Shown here: in pieces, positions 10,901-22,700 of the stretch | Layout of the letters: every line of letters starts with the position of its first letter | Numbering within the stretch: position 1 is the stretch's first letter | NCBI RefSeq assembly: GCF_001411555.2 | Contig: NC_049904.1 | Location: 33,189,473 to 33,253,472 of the forward strand | Origin: Juglans regia | Lineage: Eukaryota; Streptophyta; Magnoliopsida; Fagales; Juglandaceae | Length of the DNA stretch: 64,000 nucleotides | Direction: 5' to 3' | The notes under the pieces: generated by a model | The model's database searches: none | What the model was told of the DNA's origin: nothing | The model's input: only the letters and a program-made list of their open reading frames with translations | Translations under genes and position numbers: made by a program

Positions 10901-12503
10901 TCTTTGGCCAATGTCAAAAGAGCCTGAAAATGTTTTTCAGGATCTCCACTCTCTTCAAACTCCTGAAAAAAGCACAGGATACTCATAATCACAAACACCT
11001 TACAAACAAGCTACACTATTAAATTCACAATCAACAGGCCTAAGAAAAATAATTGATGAAGACATAACTTTAAGGAACAAGAAGCAACCTTGCATCTTGT
11101 TGGGTGCACACCGACTGTACAGAAAAGCCTCCCTGTGGGGAAAAAATGAACTATCAAAGTGGTGAAAACCCCAAGGCAGAAGACATATACAGATTGTTCA
11201 TAATCAAGGACAAGAAGTTGAGGCATATGTTCAACAAACCATCTGTTTCGGCGATCGCAAGAGCTTCTTTTGATTCTTCGAGTGACCCACCAGTTACCTG
11301 CACCACAACCCTATTCAGAATCACATAGCTATGGCACAGCCAAATCAACCAAATTGAACACTACTATACTCTACTGCAATACATAACTCTCTAATTTCTT
11401 ATCTAATTTTCTGCATTCACAAACAGGGAAAAAATAATCAAGAAAAGAAAAGAAAAAGGAAAAAATGAAACCCAAAGTTAACATTCCAATTTTTCCTCAG
11501 CTGGACTACATTAAGGTAAAAAGTCAAAATTCAATCACTTGGTTCTTAATAATTCTTTGGAACCACGATTATTGAAGCAAACTGACATTAAACAATCTAA
11601 GAAGTCAAAAATTACATCATTTTGTTATGATCCTGATGGTTAAAAGTTTAATCAAATTAGTATCCAACAGTTCTAAGACTTTTGGATCTTTAACAATTGG
11701 TATCAGAGAAGAGACTACGTCACGAGTTCAAGTAATGGAGGAGGCGACCTATAGGCTGGATTAAAATGTCTGGGTACTATGTATGGGCATAATGTTAAGT
11801 CATTGAATATTAATAGATGAGTGAAGCCGACAAAAGAGAAAAGGCTACCACCAAGTTAGTGTTGATAGAGTGGGCCGCCGTGAACATTGGATTTGGAAGC
11901 GCGGTGGAATATTATAATCCTGATGGGTAAAAATTTAACCAAATTAGTATTAAGAGTCTTAGGACTTTTGGATCAATGGTTGGGTCTTCAACACATTTCG
12001 GCTCTTAAAAATTTATACTTATAACCAACCGAATTACCGAAAAATTAAAGCGAAACCGTTTAATAAACAATTGAAAAAAGAGTATCTCATAAGACTTACG
12101 ATGACTCGGTCCACGCCGGCACTCCAAGCCCTACTCAAAACCGCAGCTATATCCGGTAGGTGGCATTGCTTGCCATTGTAGATCCCTTTGAACATGCCAT
12201 CTGTATTGCGAAATGTTGTGTGGCATTCCGAATTGAGTTGGATAAAAACAAAGAAATGGATTTTTCTAAAGAAAGCCAGAAATTTGGAAAAACAGGACGA
12301 GTAGTGTCTGATGAAATGCCTGACTGACCTGTGAAGTTGACGGCTATGTCTGCTTTTTAATTAGAGTGAGACAAAGTAAAATCACAAATCAGAGAGAACA
12401 GGCAATGGTTAGTTGAGGCGTAGTTATAGAGCCATTCATAGTACAGAAATTTGAAGAGAGAGAGAGAGAGGAGTTGCTTGCCTATCATGCGCACTGTCGC
12501 CAT
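7943..12503 (-). CDS. TATDN1: TatD-family metal-dependent deoxyribonuclease (TATDN1-type), 12 exons
   Basis: Exons from 5' to 3': 12482-12503, 12329-12349, 12100-12200, 11240-11297, 11089-11132, 10882-10962, 10394-10464, 10145-10255, 9861-9943, 9098-9314, 8269-8352 and 7943-8024. Together they give 324 residues, normal for the family. The protein is an amidohydrolase-fold TIM barrel. Expected metal-site residues are present: E115 in IGECGLD, H152 in MFLHMRA, H177 in VVHSFTD and D226 in MIETDSP. TGVHPTRC and the late NEPCLV are further TatD signatures. The family has 3'-5' exo/endonuclease activity linked to DNA fragmentation and repair. Two features are odd. The first two coding exons are only 22 and 21 nt, and intron 1 uses a GC donor (ATAG/GCAAGC), required to keep the conserved N-terminal Met-Ile-Asp-Ile-Ala-Val-Asn-Phe-Thr. 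Intron 6 carries a minute LINE insertion. Confidence 0.95.
9484..9504. repeat. Oligo(T)-oligo(G) tract in TatD intron 9
   Basis: Nine T followed directly by twelve G. A similar T-then-G junction occurs at 35870-35896 and 54632-54654. It could be real or a homopolymer assembly problem. Confidence 0.8.
10674..10725 (-). mobile_element. Minute LINE insertion with perfect 15-bp target-site duplication
   Basis: The 15-mer TAAATCAAATTTGCA occurs at 10674-10688 and again at 10711-10725. Between the copies lie only 22 bp: 16 T and GATAAG. On the minus strand this reads CTTATC followed by poly(A), exactly how the LINE at 22372-27839 ends (ACTTATC plus A-run). It is therefore an extremely 5'-truncated LINE retrotransposition, in TatD intron 6. 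Confidence 0.85.
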
Positions 12504-12720
12504 GGCTAGCTCGGAAATTCGGAATGAAAGAGTAACAGATTCTAAATAAAATAAAATCCCTTTTTGGTTTTCTGGGTCGAAAGCCCAACAGTTCGTTGAA
12601 GATATAAATGGGCTTGAGGTAGGCCCACCTAACACTGCTCCTAGCCCTTGGTTCTTAGCCGTCGGCTTCCGACCTTTCTGCAGCCCACTTCTGTTATTTC
12701 TCTTGTAGGTCATTGAATCT
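12504..12720 (-). promoter_or_regulatory. Putative TatD promoter/5' UTR with site II-like motifs
   Basis: Just upstream of the minus-strand ATG are several TGGGCY-type motifs or their complements: AAGCCCAACA near 12581, ATGGGCTT near 12608, AGGCCCA near 12621 and CAGCCCAC near 12682. Such site II elements cluster in promoters of plant housekeeping and growth genes. A GA run (12460-12471) lies in intron 1. The motif reading is direct; promoter function is inferred. Confidence 0.45.
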
Positions 12721-13433
12721 GTAAGTTGGTGTGAATGCAGCTTCTCTATCATTGAAACAGAGGAACTGACATGACAACAGTACGAAGAGTATGCTTATTG
12801 GGAAAGAGGTATCATTATCTCACGTAAGAGAGATTGATACGGATTTACTTTTTTTTCTCAATTCATCCCCCCGGAACGGTATTGATACAATTAAGTTGAA
12901 AATGTATGTGAAATGCCTTCCACAATGGTTAAAACAACCTCAGCAAATCGTATTACAATTGTCAGGGATTATGTGCGGAACTACAGTGTTCAACTATTGT
13001 TCGGATCATGTACGGATCAAGAATGCAGTGTCACTGAAAAGGTCAAGCAAGGGCACCCCTTCCTCGTTAGATTTTAGATTATTCTATGTCTGTATGTCAA
13101 ATTCTTTGTTTAATGTTTATTTGTTGTTAATTGTTGATGTTTCTCCATGTTGTTTCATGAGCTTTAGGACAGCTTTGGTCCTGATGCATGATAAATATAG
13201 CTTCAGGTACAAACATGCGACTTCAAATGCTTCAACACGAAGTAGCTCATGCTGACTATTACGAATCACTTCCTTCAAACGCTTGAACACAAAAATAAAG
13301 GAGAGGGAACCTACAACTTTCAAAAGCTTCTCATTTATTTTTCCTACTTAATTTGGGTTTGAATATATAAAATGATGAGCTACAGCAGCAGCAGAGCCGT
13401 ATAGACATTCGCAAGGCGATTCTTCCAAGAGTG
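12721..13433. other. Intergenic region between TatD 5' end and syntaxin 3' end
   Basis: A plus-strand frame of 154 codons (12791-13255) is open but shows no recognisable domain, amphipathic pattern or splice context. I treat the interval as intergenic. The part nearest 13433 is likely the 3' UTR of the syntaxin gene on the minus strand. Confidence 0.5.
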
Positions 13434-14872
13434 TTATTTTTTCCATGGCTTGACCGTAAAGAGCACCACAAACAAGACAATCAACAGCAAAAGTATAATG
13501 GCAAAACAGGTCCATTTTCGGGTGTTCTTCTGGTGCTTCCTGGCAGTCTGCAATTCCCGGGTTCCGCCCCTCACGAACGAATTGGCTCTGGCCACATGGC
13601 TCTCGATGTTGTCCAATTGCTCACCTTGTGCCTGGACCAACACCGCCATGTCCAAGAACACCTGGTGCAGCTCCTTGAGATTCTTCTCCATCTCCCTCAC
13701 AGCATCATGCCTCTCTTGTATCTCATGTATTGTGTCCAAAACTCTTCCTCTCCCTTGCTCTTGAATCGCTTTTTGCAAGAATGTCTCACTCTCACCTGTA
13801 TGGATTCATCCTTGTGTTATTTCTCTCGAATTTCGCTAATTTATATACGAATATCAGGATTTAACTTATAAACAACATCTCTAAGAAAAATGTTCTGATT
13901 TTTCTCCCGAATCATTCCTATTAATCAAAGAAATTCACCAAATTCACCAAACTATCATGACAAGAATTATACGTACAAAATACTTATTTAAAAAAATATA
14001 TATCAGAGAAAGAAGGAAGACGTTAAGATCTTGAAAGTGTGTAATTACGATTTATTACAAAAGTTTAAATCGATGAAAGAGCTCAATTTTATTATTTATT
14101 TTATATTTTAATTTTTTTTTTTTTACATGTGAGCTAAATTCATTGAGATCAATGAGTAGGTCTAATAAGTTAAAAAATTTAATTAAGATAGAAAGAGTAT
14201 AGAGTCGGATTCAAATTCAAGGCTTCTATTATGTATAATTATTATTTAATTTAAAATTTTAAAATAATAAAAAATGTATATTTTATTATTTATTTTATAT
14301 TATGACAATAAGTTCACACCTGTAGAAATGAGTAGGTCAACGGTTTTGTCGTCTGGGTTTTGACCGGTGACGGTGAAGTATCTCCGTTGTACGGTCTCCC
14401 TGTACTCGGAGGAGATTTGCTGCCTCAAAGTGTTGAAGCTCTCCATAGAGTCCTTGAGCTTCTTCCTGAGGCCGTTCACCACGGAGGTCCTGGTCCGTTC
14501 GGAGGAGGAACCGGGTCCGCAGCCGGGGAGGCAGCGGTTGGCAGCGTTGGAGCGGTCGAGGGCCTCGAGCTTGCCCTTGATGAGCTTGGCCTTCTTAAGG
14601 GCGAGAGAGACATCGGCGTCCATGCGGGATCGGAGGTCCTTGACGGCTTTGGCGTTATGAAGGGTCTGGCTATGCTCGTGGGAGCTGCGGAGTGTCTGGT
14701 TGAGGCGATCGAGCTCCTTGAGCTCGTCCTTGACGGACTCGACGTCCTCGAAGAACTTGTCCAGGTTAACGCCGGTGGAAGGCGAAGTGGCCATCTCGAT
14801 GACGTGGTGAGCCGGCGATGCTGTTTCGTCGCTTCTGAAGTGAGAGAAGGATCCGGAGAAGAGATTGTTCAT
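13434..14872 (-). CDS. SYP121-like: Plasma-membrane Qa-SNARE, SYP121/SYP122-type syntaxin, 2 exons
   Basis: Exon 1 is 14320-14872 and exon 2 is 13434-13795, split after the first base of the GESE glycine codon, giving 304 residues. The N-terminus [10 protein letters not shown] and [20 protein letters not shown] are typical of the SYP1 group. The Habc bundle runs to about 170. [20 protein letters not shown] and [14 protein letters not shown] are family hallmarks. The SNARE helix (about 202-264) starts at [14 protein letters not shown] and holds the zero-layer glutamine Q241 in AQGEQLD. One C-terminal anchor (about 277-299) follows KWTC and ends in KPWKK. SYP121 and SYP122 mediate secretory vesicle fusion at the plasma membrane and pre-invasive fungal defence. 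This copy lacks the 30-40 residue Gly/Pro-rich tail that Arabidopsis SYP121/122 carry after the anchor. The assignment between SYP121 and SYP122 is uncertain. Confidence 0.93.
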
Positions 14873-15165
14873 CTTGTTGGATCGTTTCGCTTGTAATTAA
14901 AAAGACAGAAAATTGAAGAAGTTTATGATATTATCGCTTTACAGATCATGTGATAATAAGCAAAAATCGAAAACAGAGGGCATTAATAACTTTCAGGAGG
15001 AAAGGAGGGTGGGGGACTGGTCAAACGGGGTCTGCCGGTTTTGAGAGAGAGAGAGAGAAAGTTCTGTAGAAGTCAAATCGGGAGGGAGAGGAAGTCGTTG
15101 GGTGCCAAATGTCATGGGGGTGCCAAATGTCTTTTATCTCCAACGGCTATTTATATTTGGGTTTT
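14873..15165 (-). promoter_or_regulatory. Putative syntaxin 5' UTR/promoter with GA-repeat
   Basis: Immediately upstream of the minus-strand ATG. It contains a GA microsatellite (about 15043-15060), common in plant 5' UTRs, and a duplicated GGTGCCAAATGTC at about 15099 and 15120. No TATA box was assigned. Confidence 0.4.
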
Positions 15166-15373
15166 GCTAGATACAAGCGAGTTCGCGCACCATATCGCGT
15201 ACCGATAAATTTTTTTTATTTAAAAAAAATTAAAAAAAATTTTTGAAAAAAGAAGAAAATCTCCTATATTATAAAAATTATTTTCATCTTTAATTCACAT
15301 CATTTCATTAAATATATGTATTATATATTAATATTGGTGCACGAATTGGTGCACAAACTTACTTGCAATAAGA
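15165..15373. mobile_element. Probable small TIR element (MITE)
   Basis: Imperfect terminal inverted repeats of about 21 bp: the left end reads ATACAAGCGAGTTCGCGCACCA and the reverse complement of the right end reads TTGCAAGTAAGTTTGTGCACCA. The interior is AT-rich. No target-site duplication was settled, so the superfamily is unknown. Confidence 0.5.
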
Positions 15374-15829
15374 TTTTTCCTTTATATTTCTCTCTTGGAA
15401 GGGTCCCCCCAAACCAAAACCCTTCTTTCTTTCAAGTAAATAGACAACAAATCTAAGTTTTCGTTTGGATTGAAAAATGAGATTAAATGAATTGAAATAA
15501 TTTATAAATAATAATAAAACTTATAAATAATAGTGAGATCTCAACTCTCATCTCTCAATTTAAATTAATTTTAATTATTTTAATTAAAATTGAGTGAGAT
15601 TACCAATTGAGAATCTAACTTCTCACTTTGGAGGCAGTAAATTAGGTCCATTTAACAAAATACAATTAAGGTTTTAAATTTTCTTTTCTCAACTAAGAAA
15701 GCTACATTAATAAAACACTATAAAGTGCAGAGTCACTGAGTCCTGGGTTTTATTCTCTCTTTCTTTGTTCTTTTCATCGGTTCCAGATGCTACACCATTT
15801 AATATGCCTGGGGTAGGCTGGTTTGAATG

Positions 15830-16360
15830 TAGGAGGTATCAAATCATTTTAACAGATCGTATTCGTGTTGTGTCAAAATATGTATATTACACAATATAGA
15901 TCAATTCTAACCCGATCCGTTAAATTTATCATATCAAAATTTTAAACTCTAACACAACTCATTAATATAACGGGTTGTATTGTATCAACCCATTTTGACT
16001 CATTTATGTAAATAGATTGAACAGATCCGAAATTAATCCGTTTGATCTAGTTAAATTTAAATAATTTTATATAAATGTTAAAATCACAATATCTATAAAA
16101 AAAAAATATAAAACTAATTACAAGTCCAACATTACAATCTTAACAATAAAAATATCGAAATTAAAATCTCAACAATTTTATTTTTAAATATAAAAGGTAT
16201 AATTTTAATTTTAACTTTTATAATGGGTCAAAACGGGTTGACCCGTTAAGCAATCGTATCTTAATAGATCAATCCGTTTTGACCCGAACCCGTTAAAGCT
16301 AAATCCTAACATGCTTTTATCATGTCTTGTTCATGTTGAATTAACATATTACTACCCCTA
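15830..16360. mobile_element. hAT-like non-autonomous element with 8-bp TSD
   Basis: Flanked by a perfect 8-bp target-site duplication TTTGAATG (15822-15829 and 16361-16368). The left end is TAGGAGGTAT and the inverted right end TAGGGGTAGT. Near both ends are GGGTTGACCCG/AACGGGTT-type palindromic motifs (around 15965-15990 and 16225-16290). At 531 bp with no transposase ORF it is non-autonomous. An 8-bp TSD and a TAGGGGT-type terminus are typical of hAT elements. Confidence 0.82.
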
Positions 16361-16368
16361 TTTGAATG

Positions 16369-16765
16369 CCTTTGTCGCTACCTGAAACACTTGGTACAAG
16401 TTTGAATGTTCGTTCAAAACTTGCAAAGATGTAGTCTTGCGGTCGTCATAAGCAAAAACTGGTCAATTTTGACGAAGCACATGCCTCGTAGGTTATACGT
16501 TAAGATGCATTTGCACAGGTAACAAATATGCAGAGGAAAATGATCAAATTGCCCGAAGCATCAAAATAACTCATATTTCTCTATTAAAAAATTGTCAATA
16601 CAATAAATTCGTTTTTAAACTTCTGTTATTATTTCAAGGAAAAAATTTTGATTTTGCTTCCCTACCTTTTAGATTGGCTTTTTAACAATTCCTAACGCTG
16701 TGGAAAATACACAAAAGCACTATACAGGGTCGAAGTTACAACACCAGAATACACAAGCTTAAACG
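16369..16765. other. TRAPPC8 3' UTR and flank
   Basis: Non-coding sequence between the hAT-like element and the TRAPPC8 stop codon. The part nearest 16765 is presumably the 3' UTR on the minus strand. Nothing else recognised. Confidence 0.5.
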
Positions 16766-19700
16766 TCAAGCTGATTGCAGCACACTAAGATAATAGGGAT
16801 ACCCCTGGCATGTTCCTGAATGCTGACTCTTTCCTTCCTGATTTCCCGAATCATCGGAGGATAGAAGACTCCATTGCAAAACATAGTTTGACAGATCGTA
16901 TATCCCGGGTGAGAATACACAAATCTGAAGAGGTATTTCGGTCGCGGACATAGGCTCAAGCTGGACTCGGGTTGAGCTTGCCCCCGACCAAATGAATGGG
17001 GGAACACTCTCAAGTGACAACGACTTTCCAACTTGGGCTCCAACATGAACGTCAGATGTAACTTTAATGTTATTCACAACTGAAGCATCATGCCACCCTG
17101 TCTGGTCTCCAGAAGGGTATGTAGATAGATCGGCAGTTCCTTCACTTAAATGGCCACTAGTACTGGTGGAATCAAAGGTGTTTATGCATATAGATGCTAC
17201 AGCTTCTGATGAGTTGTAAATAACCATCTTTAAATTAATTTCACGAAGGGATGTAGAGAAGTCATGAAATAGTGTCCGAGGCCCATCCACTAGCCACGAT
17301 ATTGGGCTCGTGCTTGAAGTACTATATCAGAGAAAAAAACGGTTATTATATTAAACCTAAGAATTAGATTTTTCTTTTTCTTTTTATTTTGCAAAGGAAG
17401 GTGGAGATGAAATGGTAATAAAAGAGAAGAAGAATTATTATCAATTTGTGTGGAACTTGCCTGCAGTGACATGCATGGTGAGAAAAAAGATGAGGTGGAT
17501 CCGCAATCCCAGGAGTGATGTTATCCTTCAGTGGCTGAGAGATCAATATGAAGTCAACTGCGTTTGGGTCTCCCTGATCCATGGAAAAATTAAAAAAAAA
17601 AAAAGTTGAATGAAATAGTAAAGCAAGATACCAGCAACAAAAGTATGCATGCGACAAAATTTGGACTGAGCAAATTGTCAGTGATGCAGAGAAACCTAAG
17701 GTTAACTTTCAAACAACACTTTTGTCATCTAGATTCTATAGGACCTTGGGCTCCTAAGTTATAAACCATAGATTAAGACACCTCAGATTATTGAAGTGAA
17801 TTTACAGGGTTGAAATGAATCTTGCTTTTAAGGTTCTTAAGGATATTTGGCAGTTCAGCAAGAATCAATCGGGCAATTTCTTTTTCTGTCACCTTTTATT
17901 TCTATTTTTTTTTTAGACCTTTGCACGTGTGCACTGTGCTAGAACAAATAATGCAACCAAGATATACAGATCTATACTTACATTAATGTGAGCATCAACC
18001 ACAAAATGACTCAAACAGCAATTGCAAGTGAACAATAGTGCTAGTGAGATTAATGATGCCAAACAATGCGATCTGAACGAGTATATGTTGCAACTGAGCA
18101 CTAAAATAAGTCAATATATAGCAAGAAAGTTACCAACCTGATGCGACATTTTCTGGTGCAATCTTTCACAAAGGTGGAAATCAGCCAGAGGTGAGCAAGA
18201 AATATCAAAAAGTGGTTCATTACTACCCTCAGGACGCAAACTCACATCACTTCCAAGGAGTGGGGAAAGGGTAGAGACCTTGTCTGTGGAAGTTAATGAC
18301 TTCCTACAACTCTGGTGCCAAAAATAATTTGATGAGCAATAATGATACGTCAAAAACAGCAGTGTATGTATGTTAAAGTACACGGAAAAACAATGCTGCA
18401 ATATGACAAGAACGGGGCACTGCATGGAGCTTAAAACCAGGAAAGCCTAATCATCACATGATATGACGTCTAAAATAAGTTATTTGAAATATAAAACTCG
18501 AAAGATGTCCCCTTCAGAACTTTTAACTACATTATGAATAGTGCAAGGTTAATTCTGTCCAAAATCCTGTTGTATGTAGGGGTGATTAACGGTCCGGTCG
18601 GACCGAACGGACCGACCGTTTCTGTCCGGACCGGACCGGACCGAGACTTAGACCGGTCCGGTCCGGTCCATATTTTAGAAGACCGAAATCATTCGGTCCG
18701 GTCCACGGTCCACAGTTTTTTCGGACCGGACCGAATGAAAAATTAAAAAAATATATATTTTTTATATATATTTTTTATATATCTTCATTTAACCTATCAC
18801 TATTAACAATATAAAATTTTAAATATACTATTAACACTTGTTAATATTCTATGAATTAATAAATATATAATATCAATTAGTTAATTATATAGTAATTATA
18901 TAAATTAATAATATAATTTTCATCTAATTTATTATCATTGACCATATAAAATATTTTTTTATTGAGTTTGTTACATAATCCACATTAATAAGTCACTTAA
19001 TTTAATTTAGTATTTTAAATAAATTTTTTTATTAATTATTAAAAAAAAAAAAAGAGGGCGGACCGACTGGACCTCGGTCCTGTCCGGTCCGGTCCGGAAA
19101 AATAATGGACCGAAAATTTTCGGTCCATCGCCGGACCGGCCCGTTTGCAGCCCTAGTTGTATGAATTAATTAAATGAATAGGACAAAATGTCCCTCTGCC
19201 CCAAAATTAATGTAAATAGAAATCACCCTACAAAAGAACGAAGCAAAAAGTGCATAATTTGTATCAACCTTTAGCCTGAAGAAACAAGTCAACGCTTGAC
19301 CAGCCATTAAAGACTCTGAAGGGAATATGGCTTCAACAGGCTGAAGCAATGAAATCTCCCACTGGTGCCCAACAGCAGATAACTGATGAACATGGAAACT
19401 CTCTGAGCTAGTCCTGTTGATAACATCCATGCGGACGAGGAACTCTTGCAATCTTGATGGACAAGGACTGACTTGGAATGACACATCTAGTGATGGCAAT
19501 ACCTGTAGAGGATGGATTTAATGAATTGGCATTTGTACCTTCAGAAAAAGGAGAAGCTAAAATATACAATATATACAATAGTCCACCTTAAATATTACAA
19601 TAGAAAATTTAATAAACCACTATAACTGCGGTAAAAAAGAGTGGCGATATATACTTACCCTTGATGAGATTAACACTATAGAACAATCAAAAAAAATTAA

Positions 19701-22700
19701 ATCCACGCATACCATCTTCCATATTTAAGCACGCACCTGCAAATTGTAATGCATGCGTAGAGTACGGTATCTCATGACGCTTGATATATCTCCCATCTCG
19801 TAATATACAGAAATGTATAAGGAAATGTGTCCAGGAACAGCAGCCCGAAGCCAAAGAGGCCACAACAAGGGCATTTCACCTTGAATTAGAGTTTCCTGAA
19901 AGACAAAGGCATCATCCATAAGACCAAAGTTGCCTCCATATATGTAGCCTATTACCAATTCAATGTAAATTTCCATAGATAACAATGGGGAAATTAATCA
20001 CTGACCTTGGGAAACAGAAACACGGTCTGAGACAAGTTATTAGAATTAGCATGAACACCACTTTGCTCAGAAGCCATCTTTTTCTCTAAGCAAGACGGAA
20101 ACTCTGTTTTCAGATTTCCATGACTCCCAATGTTCAGGAATCTAGGATGGCTAATCTTCATTTTCAAATTCTGCAAAAGATAAGTAATTAGTGTAATATG
20201 CACACATAAAAGCGTGCAGCCAGATCAGCTAGCCCAAGCTCGAGACCTAGGCAACCTAAGCTATATCTGTTGCCCAAAGAAATGCATGCACATTGAATGC
20301 ATAATGGCTACAAGAAGGACAACCAGAGATATATTTCCCACTCAAGGCCATCACATACAAGATACATGTTATGATGTAATGGCATACACAGGGAAACTAA
20401 CAACTACAAAGTAGAACCACAATTCAGCAATTACCATACCTGCACAGTAAATTCTGATGGGTTCCTCAACGCCAACATAAGATGCCGTAAATCTCCTGCA
20501 TATGCCTTTTCGGGCAGAGAATGAATGGAGCCCTCGAGCTTGGGTAGACTCTGGATGTTGAGAAAAATAGAGAACAAAAATTCTGCTTCGGCTTAGTCTA
20601 CAATGTAAATACTGGAAGAGACAGAGAGAGACAGAGAGAGAAGGGAAAAGGTGTGCTGAAGATTATGCACCTTGATCACTATAAACTTTAGATTGTCACA
20701 GGGAGGTTTAGCTTTCCTTCTTCCCTTTGTAATTTTCTTCATATTCGAGTCAAATTTGTGAAGACCAACTACTGAACCTGACAACTTCCACCTAACACCA
20801 GAAATTTGAAGGATGCCTTCAACTTTGGGAGTTACCATTAGTTGCACCTGAGAAAAGAGAATTGACATTTTGTTCAAAACAAGTATAATTTGTTCAATTT
20901 GGCTTTTCTTAAGAAGTAAAGCTTGACTAATTCAGTACAGAAGTTTTATTCATCATATAGAACTATAATAATTTGAATATGAAATATGTTTTAGGCAGTT
21001 CTTTTTCCCCAGAATAATGCAAGATAACATAACCCATCCCAAGGAGAAAACCCTAAAAAAAAAAAAACCTTTGCCACTGTTAAAGCTTTGTGGGAGAGAG
21101 AGAGAGAGAATTTTTTTTTTTTTTTATAAGTAAAGAGAGAGAGAGAATTTTTATTGAGGACGTTTATTTTTTACTTATACAAAGCTGCAAAACTAGCTGT
21201 GAAGTTCATTTCTAGGTTGACCAGAGCACATTCTGATGTCACAATTTCTTCAGATTCAGCTGTTTCAGTTTGGACATGTCATGAAGTTCCATTCCCAATT
21301 GGTTGTGATTGCTAAAACAGAGACCAGTTGATTGTATGAATAATCAAATCTGTTGTCACCCAAAATCTGCATGTATTTTTCTATCATGAAGCAAGTTCCA
21401 CATCAATCTGTCAGTGAAACTCAGATCAAGACCATCTAGAAGCATGTACAGCTAAAAAATAGTTAATGATATTTTCTGCTGTCTTCAACCTGTGACTTGT
21501 GAGTTTCAAGATGGGATAACCTTCATGCAAACCACCAAGCACTGCCAATTGCAAGAAGATTTAGGACATTATAAAAATAAAATCACATGGGGTAAAATGG
21601 TAAAATTCTTGAGTTGTCACGCATAACTGCATGGTTTCAATTCTTGAGAACAGACTCTTCAAGCAAAACTATGAAGGTTAGGACTTGGTAAAATATCCAA
21701 AACTACTCTTACAGGACCTTTCTTTGGTAGGACCCCAATGACTTCCCACAGTAGTTACATTACAACAAAAGAGATTTCCATGCATTTATTCATTGGTTTC
21801 TGGGGACCACTCACCAGAGTTGTTTCACCCCCTCCTAATGAAAAGTCAACCTCAGATGAAGAAAATGAGAAATTTTCAGAGCTCATATCCCTGCAATGAT
21901 CAAGCAAAGATCCATCTCAGCAGTTGCAAACACAATGAGTGAGAAAACCATCACGGTAATATGCTGACTTATTTTTATTTAAACCAAAAAGAAAGAAAAA
22001 AACTATGGCGAGTATATAAAAATCCAGAAGCATACCTATTGGTGGTCAAATTGCTAGAGCCATCATCATTCTGAGGCCCCACAGTTGAGCTAAGTGCGTC
22101 TGCACAAATAATGACAAAACTATTACCCTTTTCTGACATATATCTATACTGTGGACAACAAAAAAATAAAAAAAAACATGTAAACAAAAAAGCTGATAGC
22201 AACTAACCAGAATTCAATTCATCGGATATTGCGGAAAGGTCACATAACAGGGAAACACTGGAGATGGAAATTGGGATTTGCAGAGGGTTTTTAAATTCAA
22301 TATCCACCTTTACAGCTTCTGCAATGGATGAAAATCAAAACATTAAAACCATCTGTCAATTCCAGGGCATAGTATAGTGAAGAGGAAAGAGAGAATCCTC
22401 TCCGTACACTTTCGTTCTCAAACACTTTTTGCATGAAAATTGATGGTTTCGTGATAGCTTGAAGGTTCGTTGTTAGGCTGGAGAGGAACATGTCTCATGT
22501 GAAAGCTGTAACTACTGAACAAAAATCTTTTGATGTAGTTAGGGAGGGCCGATGGTTGATTCTTACAGAAAAATGGAGGAAGTTTGTGAAAAGCATGAGA
22601 ATGGAGCTAGCCACAGCAAGGTGGTTTAGCAAAGCCCTGGAGGATGGTAGGACTATAAGGAGGAAAGGATATTATGCTAGCCATCGGGAAGGGGATAGGG

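Noticed and set aside
12791..13255. 154-codon plus-strand frame between TatD and the syntaxin
   Set aside because: No conserved motif, odd residue composition, and no splice partners. Its right end overlaps the probable 3' UTR region of the syntaxin.
14360..14896. 178-codon plus-strand frame
   Set aside because: It is the antisense shadow of syntaxin exon 1, whose SNARE motifs clearly fix the coding strand.
18577..19155. GGTCCG repeats as a CRISPR-like or satellite array
   Set aside because: No regular spacers, the repeats are confined to the two ends of an element with TIRs and an 8-bp TSD, and the host is a plant.
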